Source: Peribolospora baueri | Taxonomy: Eukaryota; Basidiomycota; Peribolosporomycetes; Peribolosporales; Peribolosporaceae | Length of the DNA: 64,000 nt | Assembly: GCA_029717555.1 (NCBI GenBank) | Contig: JAMDHS010000007.1 | Location: forward strand, 124,001-188,000 | Reading direction: 5' to 3' | In this document: piece after piece, positions 1 through 12,250 of the stretch | How positions within the stretch are numbered: position 1 is the first letter of the stretch | Layout: every line of letters begins with the position of its first letter | Position numbers and translations under genes: made by a program | Notes under the pieces: model-generated | Seen by the model: the letters and a program-made list of their open reading frames with translations, nothing else | The model's database searches: none | What the model was told of the DNA's origin: nothing

Positions 1-1400
1 CCGATGGCTCGAGGGTTCAAAGCAAGAGCACGCGTCATCTCCTCCCGGTTGTTCACCTCCACCAGCGGCTCCATGCCGAGACTCTTGGCATAGGCGTAAA
101 GCTCGTGAAGTTTTTCGTCCGAGAGCATGGCGACGATGAGCAGGACCGTGTCAGCGCCATAGAGACGTGCCTCGAGGATCTGGTACGTATCCACGATGAA
201 ATCCTTTCGCAGCACAGCCGGACGATTAGGAAGGCGGGAGATGGCCTCGCGTGCCAGCCGCATGTCGTTGAGGCTGCCTTTGAACCACTTCGGCTCAGTC
301 AAAACGCTGATCACGCTCGCTCCGCCGCGAGCGTACGCTAGTGCCTGAGATGCAGCATTGGCAGAAATGTCGATGTCGCCTTTGGAAGGGCTGGCTCGCT
401 TGACTTCGGCCATGACGCCAGGCAGGCCGAGCTGCGCGGTGGCCCTGACTCGAGCAACAAAATCAACGAGCGGAGGGGCAACGTCTAAAGAGAGGAGAGC
501 AGCCAAGTCTCGCGGAGAGCCCCCCGGGGCGGCCTTGGCTTCGGCGATGTCGACCAGTCGTTGGGTGTGGATCTTCTCCAGGATGGTGGGCAGGGCGGCT
601 TTGCCAACGGTGCCGTTGGCAAGAGCGGTCTTACCGGCCTGAGCATTGCTCGGACCGGACAGACCCACCTGGGGGTTCTCGCTCCAAAGGCCGCCGCGGA
701 GATTCAAAAAGTTACGCATCATATCCTTGCCGCCCTCACTGAGGATGCTTTCCGGGTGGTACTGCATGGCCTCGATAGTGAGCTGCTTGTGGCGGATGCC
801 CATCACGACGCCGCTCTCTGTCGTGCTCGTGACGGCCAACTCGTCCGGCAGGCTGGGCAGCTGGGCGGCGAGGCTGTGATAGCGAGTGCCGACGATGCCC
901 TGAGGTACGCCATAGTACAGGCCCTTGCCATCGTGCCGTACCTTGCTCGTCTTGCCGTGCAAGATCTCGCCGGCATAGGCCACCTCCCCGGTGAAAGCAG
1001 CGTATAGGCATTGCAAGCCCATGCAGACGCCCAAGATGGGTACCTTCCCAGCGAAGTGCTTGATCACGTCGATGGAAATGCCGGAGTCATGAAGGGGATG
1101 GCCGGGACCAGGGGAGATGACTATGTTCTTGGGCTGAAGGGAGATCAGCTGCTCGAGAGTGATGGCATCATTCCGATATACGTGGACATCGGCGCCGAGC
1201 TCGGAGAGGTACTGTGGTGCATATGAAGCCGTCAGCGTCCATCCGGGGCGGCCTGGAAGCAAGGCGGCCGATGGAAGATGACTCAGACGACGACTCACCT
1301 GGACGACGTTCCAAGTAAAGCTGTCGTAGTTGTCAATGAGCACCGTCTTGCTGGCCACGGGCGTTGGCGTGGTGGGTTGGGCGGGTACGACGTCGGCCAT
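1..1400 (-). CDS. trpC: Trifunctional tryptophan biosynthesis protein TrpC (partial, C-terminus outside window)
   Basis: Fungal TrpC joins a glutamine amidotransferase (anthranilate synthase component II), indole-3-glycerol-phosphate synthase (IGPS) and phosphoribosylanthranilate isomerase; the first two are visible here. Exon 1 (1299-1400) encodes 34 residues ending DNYDSFTWNVVQ. An 87-nt GT-AG intron (1212-1298) follows, and exon 2 resumes in frame with YLSELGADVHVYRND. The amidotransferase has the oxyanion stretch ISPGPGHP, the catalytic-cysteine motif GVCMGLQC and the His-Glu pair in MQYHPESI. IGPS follows after a short linker, with the motifs VMAEVKRASPSKG, ISVLTEPKWFKG and VLRKDFIVDTYQI. 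The frame is open to position 1, where it ends just before the end of IGPS, so the isomerase domain must lie beyond the window. The start ATG (1398-1400) faces UTP10 across 204 bases. Confidence 0.95.
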   Translation of the reverse strand, partial: MADVVPAQPTTPTPVASKTVLIDNYDSFTWNVVQVSRRLSHLPSAALLPGRPGWTLTASYAPQYLSELGADVHVYRNDAITLEQLISLQPKNIVISPGPGHPLHDSGISIDVIKHFAGKVPILGVCMGLQCLYAAFTGEVAYAGEILHGKTSKVRHDGKGLYYGVPQGIVGTRYHSLAAQLPSLPDELAVTSTTESGVVMGIRHKQLTIEAMQYHPESILSEGGKDMMRNFLNLRGGLWSENPQVGLSGPSNAQAGKTALANGTVGKAALPTILEKIHTQRLVDIAEAKAAPGGSPRDLAALLSLDVAPPLVDFVARVRATAQLGLPGVMAEVKRASPSKGDIDISANAASQALAYARGGASVISVLTEPKWFKGSLNDMRLAREAISRLPNRPAVLRKDFIVDTYQILEARLYGADTVLLIVAMLSDEKLHELYAYAKSLGMEPLVEVNNREEMTRALALNPRAI

Positions 1401-1604
1401 GGCGGACGGGGTAGGGAGACGGCAAGCTGGGAGCGATACGGAATAAGACAAACAAGGCGAGAACGATCACGACGAACCTACGCCCGGTTGCCGCAGCCAA
1501 GCCGCAGCAAGACGTCGGAAGCACTCCTACCGCAGTCTTTTGCAGTCGACCCATCGTGTCGGTCGACCGGCTCACGACTCCTGCAAACGCAGCCCACCAT
1601 CGAG
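1401..1604. promoter_or_regulatory. Divergent intergenic region trpC / UTP10
   Basis: These 204 bases separate the two start codons, so they must hold both promoters and both 5' leaders. I see no clear TATA box. Shared regulation of amino-acid synthesis and ribosome production would be plausible but is not shown by the sequence. Confidence 0.6.
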
Positions 1605-4600
1605 ATGGCGACCTCTCTCGCGGCCCAGCTCGCCCAGATCGCCTCTCACGATGCGGCTCGGCTCTCTTCTTCCCGAGCTCTCACAGCGCGGGACTCCTAC
1701 CTCTTCCCCGCACGCGCCGCTGCTCAGCAGGACATTCACACCATCTATTCGCTTGGCCTCAACGGCTTCGAGGAGCTCGTGCTGCTCGACCCCGTCTTCT
1801 CCACCTGGCGCGCTGAGCTCTTCTCCGATGCTAGCAAGGAACGTGATAGGTTGCAGGAGGGGAAGGAGGAGAATGCTCAGCTGGACGCGAGCATCAGGAC
1901 TTTTCTCAGGAGGTTGGGCCCTCACCTCCTCACGCGGAGTGCCGCCAAGGCTCTCGAGTGGCTTATTAGACGATTCAGGTGAGCAGGTCTTTGAATTAGT
2001 GCGGATAACATGGCATTGGGGGCGTCATGATGGATTATAATTTATCTGTTTGAGGGAACCGAGCGCCGCTCTGTGCCCAAAGTGAACCACTAATCTACAC
2101 TTGAGCTGAACGCCCGTGTCAGGCGCGCGTCTTGATTCGATTTCCTCCTTACTGACACTTGCACACACTTGTGACACCTGGTTTCCATGCAGGATTAACG
2201 AGTTCAACTCTGTGGACGTGTTGGGTACCTTCATGCCTTACCACTTTTCGCCCCAGTTCGCTCGCATGCTGCAAATCCTAAAATTGGAGTAAGCTGCTGC
2301 CGTGCCCCTCATTATTACAATCGCCTTTGTCTTCTTTAGGGGCACACACTGACGTTTTCACGCTGCCTGGCTTTAGCTCCCACCCGGAGTTTGCCTTTCT
2401 CTCCGCTGCTCGCAAATCTACGGCACCCTTGGCTCGGGAAAACCTGCTGCGCGCCCTCCTGGCTCCCACTGGGACGACACATTCTCTGAGCCTCTTGCAG
2501 TTTGTTTCGGGCCTTCTCCTGCCGTCGGACATCCGTCGAGGCGGCCACGATGCTGGCTTTCCGCATGCGCACCAGGCCCTCGTGTCCTTCCACACTGCCA
2601 CGCTGGTCGAGTACCTCGATCGTGTCACCCAGGGCGAGGGCGGCCGGAGACGATCTCTCCCTGAGGAAGCTGCCAATCTGCTCCTGCCCATCATCCTCGA
2701 GGGAATGAAGGTCCGCTCGAGGCCTGACATCCAGATTGGCTGCTACATGATCTTAGCCGCCTTCGCTTGCTCCGCCGAGCTCACTTCCAAGGCACAGTCG
2801 CTCATTCTCGTCGCCCTGGCTGCCTCTCGACCCAATCCCGTGCGGAAAACTCAGCTTGACGCGCTCGGCGCCAAGGACGGATTGGATGAGGAGGCTTCTT
2901 TGCAACGGGAGCAGAAGGACAAGCAGACTTCTGTTGCGTTGGTTCTGTCGCTCGTGGCCTTTTGCGACGCTCAAAATATTGGCGGAGAGGGCTCGTTGCC
3001 GGAATTGCCCGTGAAGTCGGTCAGGTCCCTTCTTGAGATATCGTGAGTGTTTCCAGGTTGCCTCTTCTTCCAATGACGATGAACTGACGTGCGAGATCAC
3101 CATTTCAGCTCGCTGTCCGACCTGTTGCTCTCGCTATGGGCCTCGCGCGACCTCACCCCGTTCATCAAAGTCTTCCTGCCCGCACTAGCTGCCTCTATCG
3201 AGGATAAAAATGCTGCCGCGTTGCTCTCCGCCGTTCTCATTTCGCCGAGTTGTCCCGCTGCCGTCGCTCGACCGAATGTCGCCGCTCTCCTTGGATCTGC
3301 CCCTCCTTCCACTGAAGCAAGCGACGCGGATCGAACAAGGCATCTTCATCGGGCGATTGTCCTCAGTGATGTTCGCCAACATCGGTTTGTGCTGTTCGAC
3401 GACGTCCTCAAGTCTTCCATGGCGGACTTGGGCGATGAAAAGAAGCGGCAGATGTGGATCATGGTTCAGAGCGCCATGTCGAGCCAGAGTTTGGAGGATG
3501 AAGACGTCAGCTCGGGAGGTGACTTCGACAAGGACGCTACCCTCTGGCTGGGTGCCATAAGCGCAGATAGTGGCGAGCGTGCCCTCGCATTAAAGGAGCT
3601 GCTGCGTTCCGTAGAAGATGGCGATCGATCTGCACAAGAGGAATTCGTGGTGGCGACGGTGATGAGCCATTTGGCAGATCCTTCCGTTGAAGTGCTCAAC
3701 ACCCTCTACGAGTACCCTCAGGTTGTCCTTGCCGTTCTTCCGGCGACCACTATCCTCTCCACCATCCTCACCTCGTTGGAGTCGACGTCCGCGCTCGCTT
3801 CTCGCGCCGTCCTGCGAGCCCATCTCACTTTCTTGTCGAAATCGTTTGTGGCGGCCCATCCGGAGCTTGTGGACGAGGTGGCCCGGACGGCGTTTTTCCC
3901 CCGGCTGCTCTTTACCAAGCCGACTGCAAGGAGTGCCCAGGCGGCATGGACGGCGGCCAAGGCGTCTAGGATCACTCAACTTGGCTTACTCAAGGGAGCG
4001 GACGATATGGCGCTCGAGGAGGCGGAAACCAAGGGCAAAATGGCGGCCACCGATCTGGCCATTGCTGACGCGCTATCTGGTGGGGATACTTTCTGTTTTG
4101 GACCGGCTTCGAGCTCATTGGTCTGACCTTCACATTTTCTGTCGTCTTCAGACAACATCCTCAGAACAGATAAGGACGCTCGACAGTCGTACATTGCCTT
4201 CCTTATCTCCCGCGCCTTTTCAGAGGACGTCGACATTTACGCTCGTCTATTAGCGCAGTTGGTTCTCGTCGCTGTGGCCGCCAAGAGTCCCACCACGGAG
4301 ACTCCCGCACTCGCGCTTCACATTTTGAAAGCGCTGGGGAAGGCTACAAGTGGATTTGCCTCCGTCATCGACAGTGCCGACCTCGTTCGTGGAGGCAACG
4401 CGATCGTGAACGAAACCGTTGCTGACGCCGTTATCGCCAAGCCTCGATCCTTCAAGACAGAGAAGAAGTTGCAGGCGCGTCTTCTTTACCTCCTTGCCAC
4501 CCGGCTGCCTGCCAGTGAAGGAGAGAAGTGGCTTTCGAGCAGCATAGAAGAGTTTGACGTGAGTTTGAGTGGTCGCAACGTTGACGGTTTGAATTTCAGC

Positions 4601-7600
4601 TCACCCGAGGTCGTACCGTTGTTCAGGAACGCATGGAGGCAAAGCTGCGCCTTTACGTCCTCGCTAATACCCCTTCGACTGGGCTTGCCTTGTCCACCGC
4701 ACTGCTCCGAGGCCTGTTCGCTTCGCTGCGAGACAAGTCTATCACCTTCTTGGCGAGCATCTGGACGGGCTCATCTCAGGGCGTCCGTCAAGGCGCGATC
4801 GAGCTGGACCTCGAGCTGAGACTCGTTTCCCTACATCACGCGTGCGCCTATTTGCGCGCCTTCGTGGGGACGGACTCGGAGCGTCAGCACGACTTCCAGA
4901 CGATTGTTCCGGCGCTGTTGGTAGCCCTCGCAAACCAGGACCGTCGCATCAGGGACGCAGCTCTCGCTTGCTTGGACACGGTCGCACAGATCGCGGGACA
5001 AGAATCGAAGGGCAAGATCACCATTTTCGAATACGAGTCGATCTACGGCGCATCCTCTGGTACGTGTTTGTCACATATGGTTGCTCGTTTCGACGCTTTG
5101 CGGAGGCTCATTGGCGCCCAACTTTACCCTTTCGACGATTAAAGCGAGCGTGCAGTATCTTGACACGGCCGATGTGAAGAACTATGTGGAAAACATCGCG
5201 TCAATGAAGGAGGCTTTTGCTAGCGATGCCGACTACCTTGCAATTTTGCACTCGAACACACTTGCACCGTCAAAGAAGGACAGCAAGAAGGACGCCGGGT
5301 GAGGACTTTATCAAGGAGAATCGTAGATGGGAGCGTACTCTGACCGTTGACGAGAACGGTCTGTGTTATTCGCAGGTACAAGCGCCGCGTACTTTTCTTT
5401 ATCCTTTCGCACGTCGTATCTTGGCCCAACGCCAAGGCCCGTCTCGCCCTACTCGAATCGCTGTTCACCGTCCGCAGCTCTACCAAAGCGGCCATGCTTC
5501 AACCTGCACTTCAGAAGCTGCTCAAAGGCAACCAAGATGAGGCGCTCGTGTTATCAACGCTGACCGAGGTGCAGAGGGACGCCTACCTGTCTGCTTTGTT
5601 CGACGTCTTCGACCGAACTGCGCGGGCTGCTCTAGAAGAGGACTTGGACGAGACGTGGACGACCTTCCGATCTGCGATTAGCTCGAGCAGTGATGGTGAG
5701 AGCTCGTACCTAGTCATTTCTCATGAAAATCGATGCTTAGGACTAACCGTTATTTTCTCTGCCCCCATCTCAAAACTCAGCCCTCCTTCGCAAGCATGCC
5801 TGCCTAGCTTTGCAGCGAGGCACTTTTGCCTTGCTCTCGCAGAGCAGGAAGGTCGAGGCCTTGCGCATCGTCGCTGAGGCCGCCGTCGACGTCGATGTTT
5901 CTCGGCGCTGCCTTCGAACTATCGACTTCACCGAGACGAGCTTGATACCTCTATTGGCCGAGCTTGTTGAGAATTTGAACAAAGGCTCTGACAGCAGTGG
6001 CAGGGCGGCAAAGAAGGCCAAGACTGACAAGAGGTGCGTGTCCTCGTTCTCGTTCGTTTTTGACGCGTGTTTAACACATGGATTCTTTTTCTGCGTCCAC
6101 AGCTACAGTGCAGCATCAGCGCGCCAAGTCGACGTTTTGATCGCACTCCTCGAGGCGACCGTGTCTCGTCATTTGCAGGGGTCCATGGCTCTACTTGTCA
6201 CGCTCTTTGACGTCATCAGACTAGCCATAGACTTGCAGACCGAAGTGACCGCCAATTCAGAGTATCTGTTGCAGGTCGCCTTGACCTTGCTCTCCGAAGT
6301 ATTATCTTCCTGCACTGTGAGGATATTTTAACGTTCTGTTCCTCCGTCCATGTTTACGTTGCCTTTATGCTCATGTGTTCTGTTTTGACACATTCCGTAG
6401 GCCTCCGCAGAGCAGCTGAGCCAAGCGTTCCGGGCCGACATTATTGTCGATGCCATCAAAGGTAAGTTGTTGGCGTGCGTGTGAGTACTGTCGGTGGCCT
6501 TTTCTGATTTTCTGGTGCATCCGTTCTTTTCCGTGGAAGTGTCGAGCCACAATCCTCAGACATTCCAGCAGGCACTGCTCCTCCTTGCCAAGGCGGCGGA
6601 TCTTTCGCCCGAGCCTGTCGTTCACAACGTCATGCCCATCTTCACTTTTGTCGGCGCGAGCGTCCTTCAACGCGACGATTCATACAGCTTCTCTGTTGTA
6701 CAACAGGTGAGTTATCGTGCTGTTGAATTGGCACCACAGAATTCTGACAATCGACTTTGCTGTTCACACAGACGATTGGAAGCATCGTTCCCCCTACTGC
6801 CGCGTCCATGAAGAAGCAGGCAGCTTCGCATCGTCAGCTTCTGATCGGTGAGTATTCTTGACTGCAGTTGCATTGACAAATACGGCTATTTATTCCATTG
6901 CTTTTTTTTCTATCGTGGTCCAGCTTCGAGGGAATTTGTTCGTATCTTCACCGACGCTGCGTCGCACGTTCCAGGGTATCGCCGGCAAGGGTAAGCTGTC
7001 GTGAGCATCTAGTGTTAAGTGGCAGCACAGCTATCTCAACAAAGGGTTGTGTTCCTTTCTTGGCGTACAGCTTCTTCAATCTCTTGGTGGAAAAGCTCGG
7101 GCCGGAAGACTTCCTGTCCGCCATTACCATGCTTTTGGTAGACAAGGCCGCAAATAAGGTCGCCAAGCAGCGTATCGCGGAGGCGTCGTCAACTCTCTCC
7201 CTGCCGCTTGCGCTCGTGCAATCGTTTGACGTTGGCCTCCAATTGAATGCAAGTTGCCCATTATGCGCTCTCATCCATGCTCTCAGTTGCTGACTAATTT
7301 TTTTGGTCATTTTTGATATTTCATAGGCATTTGACCAAATAATCCAAGAAGTGTGCTGCTTATTCTATCAGACGGTCGATGCGACTCTCCCTGAAGGGCA
7401 AGACGTCTTCCTCGACAAGGCCGGGTGAGCAATCTTGCTCACCGAAGGTATTCTCGCTTCAGTTTATTCATCCCACGCTTTCGTGTGCATGCAGGCTCGC
7501 GGATGCCGAATCAAGCGACATAAGGGCAATCCGCAAGAGGCAGATCCTTTCCCTTCTCGTGTTTGCTCGGCTGGGTCTGACATCGCAGACTTGGCTCGCC

Positions 7601-10003
7601 GCTTTGAGCCAAATGGGCGAGGACGACCGCATGGCTTTATCGACTCCGTTCCGATCGTTGATTTCTCGAATGCTGCCCATCCTCACAATCGAACTCAGCC
7701 CGGAGCTTTCCGACCTGGCGGGACTTCTAGAGCTGACTGAGGGTGTCGTGAAGGGCGTCTCACAGGCCATGCCGGCCACCCTATTCGCGACCGTTATTCT
7801 GCCATCCCTCGATACAGGCGATGCAAGGGTATGTGATGGCTTCATAAGGACGTGCGGCTGCTGTCTTGGGCTAACATGTCCTCCACACTCACAGATCATG
7901 ATCAAAGTGCTCGGCCTGATCTCCGAACGGATAGGCACGATGAACCGCTCTGCCCGTGTTACTCTCGGTCAAGACACCACGCCCATCTTCGAAAAGGTCT
8001 TTGCTATCCTGCGCCGCGAGCAACCAGATATGACCGACGAGCTCAGCCTCAAGGCAGCGCTCAATACCCTCAAGGCGCTCATTGGCTCGGCTACTCCAGC
8101 AGAGGATACGCAGCTGGCGAACGCGATCCCTATCTTGATCGCTATCTCCAACTCACCCTCAACTTCCAAGCAGGCGCGACTGTCGACAATCTCTATCATC
8201 CGACAGGCAGCGTGCGTGATCTGTTTCATCATTGACGCTTATCGAGAAATGCTGACCGTGTCCTTGTGTTTTAATTGCAATATGGCAGTCATCGCCTTGG
8301 ACCTCGACTCATCCCTCATCTGTCGGCGCTCGTCAACTTCGCGCAAGCCCACCTGTCGAACTCCCTTACTGGTGAGTATCATTGGGATATAGTGTCTGTC
8401 ATATCCACCCGCGAGCTAACGATTCCATATGATCTTAACGTCACTCCAGGCTCGTCCAAGTACCATGCTTCTCTTCTCGTGGGAGCTTTGGATATTCTCC
8501 ATGGGCTCTTCCTTTCCATTCCAAATTTCATGTCTATGCATGTTGTGGTCATTTTGGGCCAGTGCATTCAGCCAGAAGTACAGAGCAAGTTGGTTAGAGC
8601 CGTCGACGGTGCGACAACCAACTCGCTCAATGGGCTCTACTCCGCTATGGTCAAGCGGTTGTCATTCAAGCACGTATATGGCGCAGTCTTCCAAGTTTGG
8701 TCGACGCTGGACAAGAGCAAGTTCGAAGTGAGCTGATTCCGTGACAGGATCATACTTTTATCGTTCACGATCTAATTTCGTATCGCGGTCCTGTCCAGTC
8801 CATCGGGGCGCTTTTGGCTTTTCTCGACCGGGCACTGCGCGAGAGCGACAAACAAGCGATCAATTCCATTTACAAGCCGGTCTTCAAGTTCGTGCTAGGT
8901 GTACTTGATTTGCGACGGGAACGGCCTGCGGACGTGGATGAGAAGGTATGTGTGCGCTCGTAATTAAGGATAGGAAGGGGGCATGTCGGTTGACCTCGAA
9001 TCTCTTTTTCACAGGATATCTCCAAGGTTGAGGATGCTGCTATCGGCTCCTTCCTCCGACTGGTGATGAAATTGAATGAAACTACATTCAAGCCTCTGTT
9101 CCTGCGGACTTATGACTGGGCGGTGATAGATTTAGTTGAAGACGATACTGGTGAGCAGAGAAAAGGTTTTTTTACGTTCCTATCGATTGCTCAATCGTCA
9201 CGTTTCTCCTCCGAATGTAGCTATCAACGACCTGGGCGTCACAGCTCGGCGCATCGCCCTCTTCAAGCTAATGAACGGTCTCCTTGATCAGCTGAAGGTG
9301 TGTGGGCCTCTGCCGTCGTTGATCTTGTATAAGCTCTTTCTGACCCGGAATATTCCAACCCACAGTCCATCGTCACGCCCTATTACGCGACGATGCTCGA
9401 CCACGCAATCGAGCTTCTTAGCGCTTACAGGACTGGCCGGATCGTAGACGAGCAGCTGTGGTCAGCTGTCGTAACGAGCATCGGAAAGACGGCAGAGTAT
9501 GACGAGACAGGTGAGAGCAAATGTTTTGACGCATCAGGCCTTTATCACATTCAACTCACCGGGGATGATCTTCCAACTGCGTCTCTGTTTCGACAGGCTT
9601 CTGGAACACGGACCGGCTCAAGAAGGTGTCCGGCCCCCTTGTCGACCAGCTCGTTCGGCGCTTCGTCCTGGACAACGAGTCTAAGGAAGAAATTCTAAAG
9701 ACGGCGATCATCCGACTGGGCGAAACGTCGTCGGAAGAAGACGTGTGGCAGGCACTCAACATGGCCGTCCTGCTCAAAACTCGCTCCGAAGATTCACGGG
9801 CGCGCTTGGTCGCTCTGCGCGTCGCCAACGCCCTATGGGTCGCGAGCGGGGATACGCTCCTCCTCGGCGCCGTTCCCGCCAGCGTACCGTTCATTGCCGA
9901 GCTGCTCGAGGACGATTCGGCGGCGGTTGTGACGGAGACGAACGTGTTGGTGAAGAGGATCGAGGAGCTGCTCGGCGAGTCGCTCGACAACTACTTGACC
10001 TAA
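1605..10003 (+). CDS. UTP10: U3 snoRNP / SSU processome HEAT-repeat protein UTP10
   Basis: Utp10 is a very long helical-repeat protein of the t-UTP (UtpA) subcomplex, which binds nascent pre-rRNA in the nucleolus. The N-terminus ([20 protein letters not shown]) and the block [20 protein letters not shown] match the conserved start of Utp10. The rest is leucine- and alanine-rich helical repeat with no catalytic motif. The end (from about 9620, [16 protein letters not shown] to [11 protein letters not shown]) fits the BP28CT C-terminal domain. The gene has more than 20 introns. I traced exons 1605-1978, 2193-2288, 2377-3042, 3109-4079, 4152-4558 and 4600-5060, and all join in frame. The TAA stop is at 10001-10003. 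The start is the first ATG of the frame that gives the family N-terminus. The gene is convergent with RPA49. Confidence 0.92.
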
Positions 10004-10202
10004 TCGCCATTGGCGCATATGCCCCTTTTTTTTCCCCCTTCGATCATGCGTCTCCACACGACGTTTATAGTTTCATATGCTCTGCATCGTCATGGATACG
10101 CTTGCAAAAGAATGGTGGATGATGTCCAAAGTACACAAGAATGAAAGAACCGTCCATCGATGATCTACCCGTGTGTCTTCGATAGTCAAAAAGTCCCGCG
10201 CG
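10004..10202. other. Convergent intergenic region UTP10 / RPA49
   Basis: There are 199 bases between two stop codons. A T-rich run near 10025-10040 could serve in 3'-end formation. No gene is seen. Confidence 0.5.
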
Positions 10203-11808
10203 TCATCGCTTGGCAGGGCCTTTTTTCGGCTTGGGGAATGTGAGCGGCAGGCGCAGGACGGCGCGCTTGATCTTCGCAGCTTCAGTGGTGGTCATGCCGA
10301 GGCGGTCTCTTTCGGCCGCCGTGAGCAGATCCGCTTTGCAACCTGCGGAGAGGTCAAAAAGAAGGGGAGAGCGAGAAGAAAGTGAGACGACGTTCGACAC
10401 CCAGGTGGCAGAAATGGACGGAGGCCATCGCTTACCGAGCGACTTGAACACCTCCATGATCCTGGCGGGGGTTGTGCGCAAAACCCAAGAAGAAACATGA
10501 GCGAAAGAGAACGGGCGACTGAAGCGAAGAGGCAAGAGATGGCCACCGAAGCTTGACAAAACATGAGAGCACGCACTTGGCATTTGGCATGGACAAATCC
10601 TTAGCCAAGAGGCTAACGTCTGTGGCAAAGTCATCGACCATGAGGCATAGCGCGGCCATGTAGGACAGTAGCTTGGCCTCGGTGAAAGGCGTCACCACAG
10701 CCCTAATGAGAAGAAGAATATATGTGCGATCGCGAGGCGTCAGTGGCCTCTCGCAAGCAAGGCGGGTGGGAATGGGGATCCACAAGGTACATTCACACTC
10801 ACTTGGTAAAGCCCCTGGACTTCTCGGCAAACCTCTGCGTAAGTCCGGCGATGATAGCGCCTGGCGGATTCTTAAGCTTGTCTGTCAAGAGAGCCGTGTT
10901 ACCTACTATCCTAGCTTGCCGTCGGAAGGCAAAGAGGTACGATATGTAGAGAAGCATCTTGAGTTTTTTCTTGTCCCTGCCTCCGCCATTCACAATAGAA
11001 GACATGCGCTTGAAAACGTAGTCGGAGGAAGCGTAAGGGAGGAGTTTGGCGCGAGCCGAGTCGCCGGGAGCTGAGAGGAGAGGTTTGACGTCCAGGGCTT
11101 TGTACTCGGCGGCCGGGATGATGGAAGGGAGGGAGTAGACGTCTGAGAGCTCGGTCGCCTGGAGATTCGGGGGTGGAATGGGACGTTCGGCGTCTGCATT
11201 CGCTTGAACGATCTCTGCAAAAACAAGGAGGCCACATGAAACGGCCGACACGGTCTGAGCGACACCGAGTCGGCTCCGTGAGGGGCGAGGCGATGGCTAA
11301 GGCAAAGCGCTCACCTTGCGTCGGCAACCCGCTCATGCTCGTTTCGATCGAATCGAGCAGGTAATCCGCCACATCCTCCAAACCCTTCGTGTCTACTTTG
11401 GCCCTCTCCTGCGCGCGGATCGCCGCTTTAGCTTTCTTATTGCCGAAAGTCTCTGCGAGGTGGTTCCGCTGGAACATTCGCGACGAGGGTGCTGGCGGTG
11501 CAGGCGAAGGAGAGGCGACACTGTTGTTGTCGTAATCTTTGACCGCCAAGAAGCAGTGGAAGTTGGACAAAAGATGAGCAAAGGCAAGAAAAATAAAGAA
11601 AGAGATGCAAGAGGACAAACTTACGAGGCTGGGGCACAGCCAGCTCCGCCGGCGAATCCACCCCCCGGTCCACGGCCGACGCGCCCTTCTTCACCTTTGT
11701 CTTCGTCTTCTTCTTCTTCCCCTCAGCTGCGCCTTCGACGGCAGCAACAGCCGCATGATCGTGCTTGCGCTTTTTTGAAGACGTTCCGACCGAGTCCGGG
11801 GTTGACAT
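10203..11808 (-). CDS. RPA49: RNA polymerase I subunit A49-like protein, short N-terminus
   Basis: A49 forms a heterodimer with A34.5 on RNA polymerase I and promotes initiation and elongation of rRNA synthesis. Exon 1 (11625-11808) encodes about 61 residues that are lysine-rich (KKRKHDH, KKKKTKTKVKK). After an 88-nt intron, exon 2 continues YDNNSVASPSPAPPAP and then the family signature HLAETFGNKKAKAAIRAQER, followed by DYLLDSIETSMSGLPTQ. Later exons carry LPSIIPAAEYKALDV, LLPYASSDYVFKR and KMLLYISYLFAFRRQARI, typical of the C-terminal tandem winged-helix region. The end, LRLPLTFPKPKKGPAKR, matches the basic tail of fungal A49. The N-terminal beta-barrel dimerisation domain that normally precedes the AETFG signature is not visible, and intron 1 is too short to hide it. 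The stop is at 10203-10205. Confidence 0.85.
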
Positions 11809-12250
11809 GGCCTTTTTCTTTTTCTGTGCTGCTCGTCGGTCGAGTCTCAAAGTTTAGATAGACCGGCTTTTGCCCACGACGGGTCTTCTCGCCGCAGTCT
11901 CGTTTGCCGCAGTTTTTGAAGAAGGGCCCCGAGAGTGACGGCATCAGAAAGAGGCGGCCGAGGCCTTTCCCCCGACGGACTTCCTTTTCATCACTCTCGC
12001 CAGAGCTCCCTCCGTCTGCAACCCGTGCGCGAGCATTGGTCGTCGTGCCGGAGAGGGAAACAGAGGAAGCAGCCATGCAGCCGTGGGGCTCGGTGGAGGA
12101 GGGGCCGCTCCGATGGCGGGCGTCGCGGGAAGGGAGGACTATAGAGAAGTGCTCTCGATTACCGTAACCCAACAAACTCTAGCTGACTGAACGAACGTCT
12201 GATTCAAGACCACCACCAACTCCGGAAACCCATTGCCATTTCCATCCCTT
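11809..12250. other. Intergenic region between Sec2-like gene end and RPA49 start
   Basis: About 440 bases that hold the 3' end of the Sec2-like gene and the RPA49 promoter. Open frames here are short, with no recognisable protein motif. Confidence 0.5.

Noticed and set aside
2327-2376. Exon start at 2340 in UTP10 (would add [12 protein letters not shown])
   Set aside because: With the preceding exon phase it gives a stop after four codons. The acceptor at 2376 keeps the frame and gives a typical intron length.
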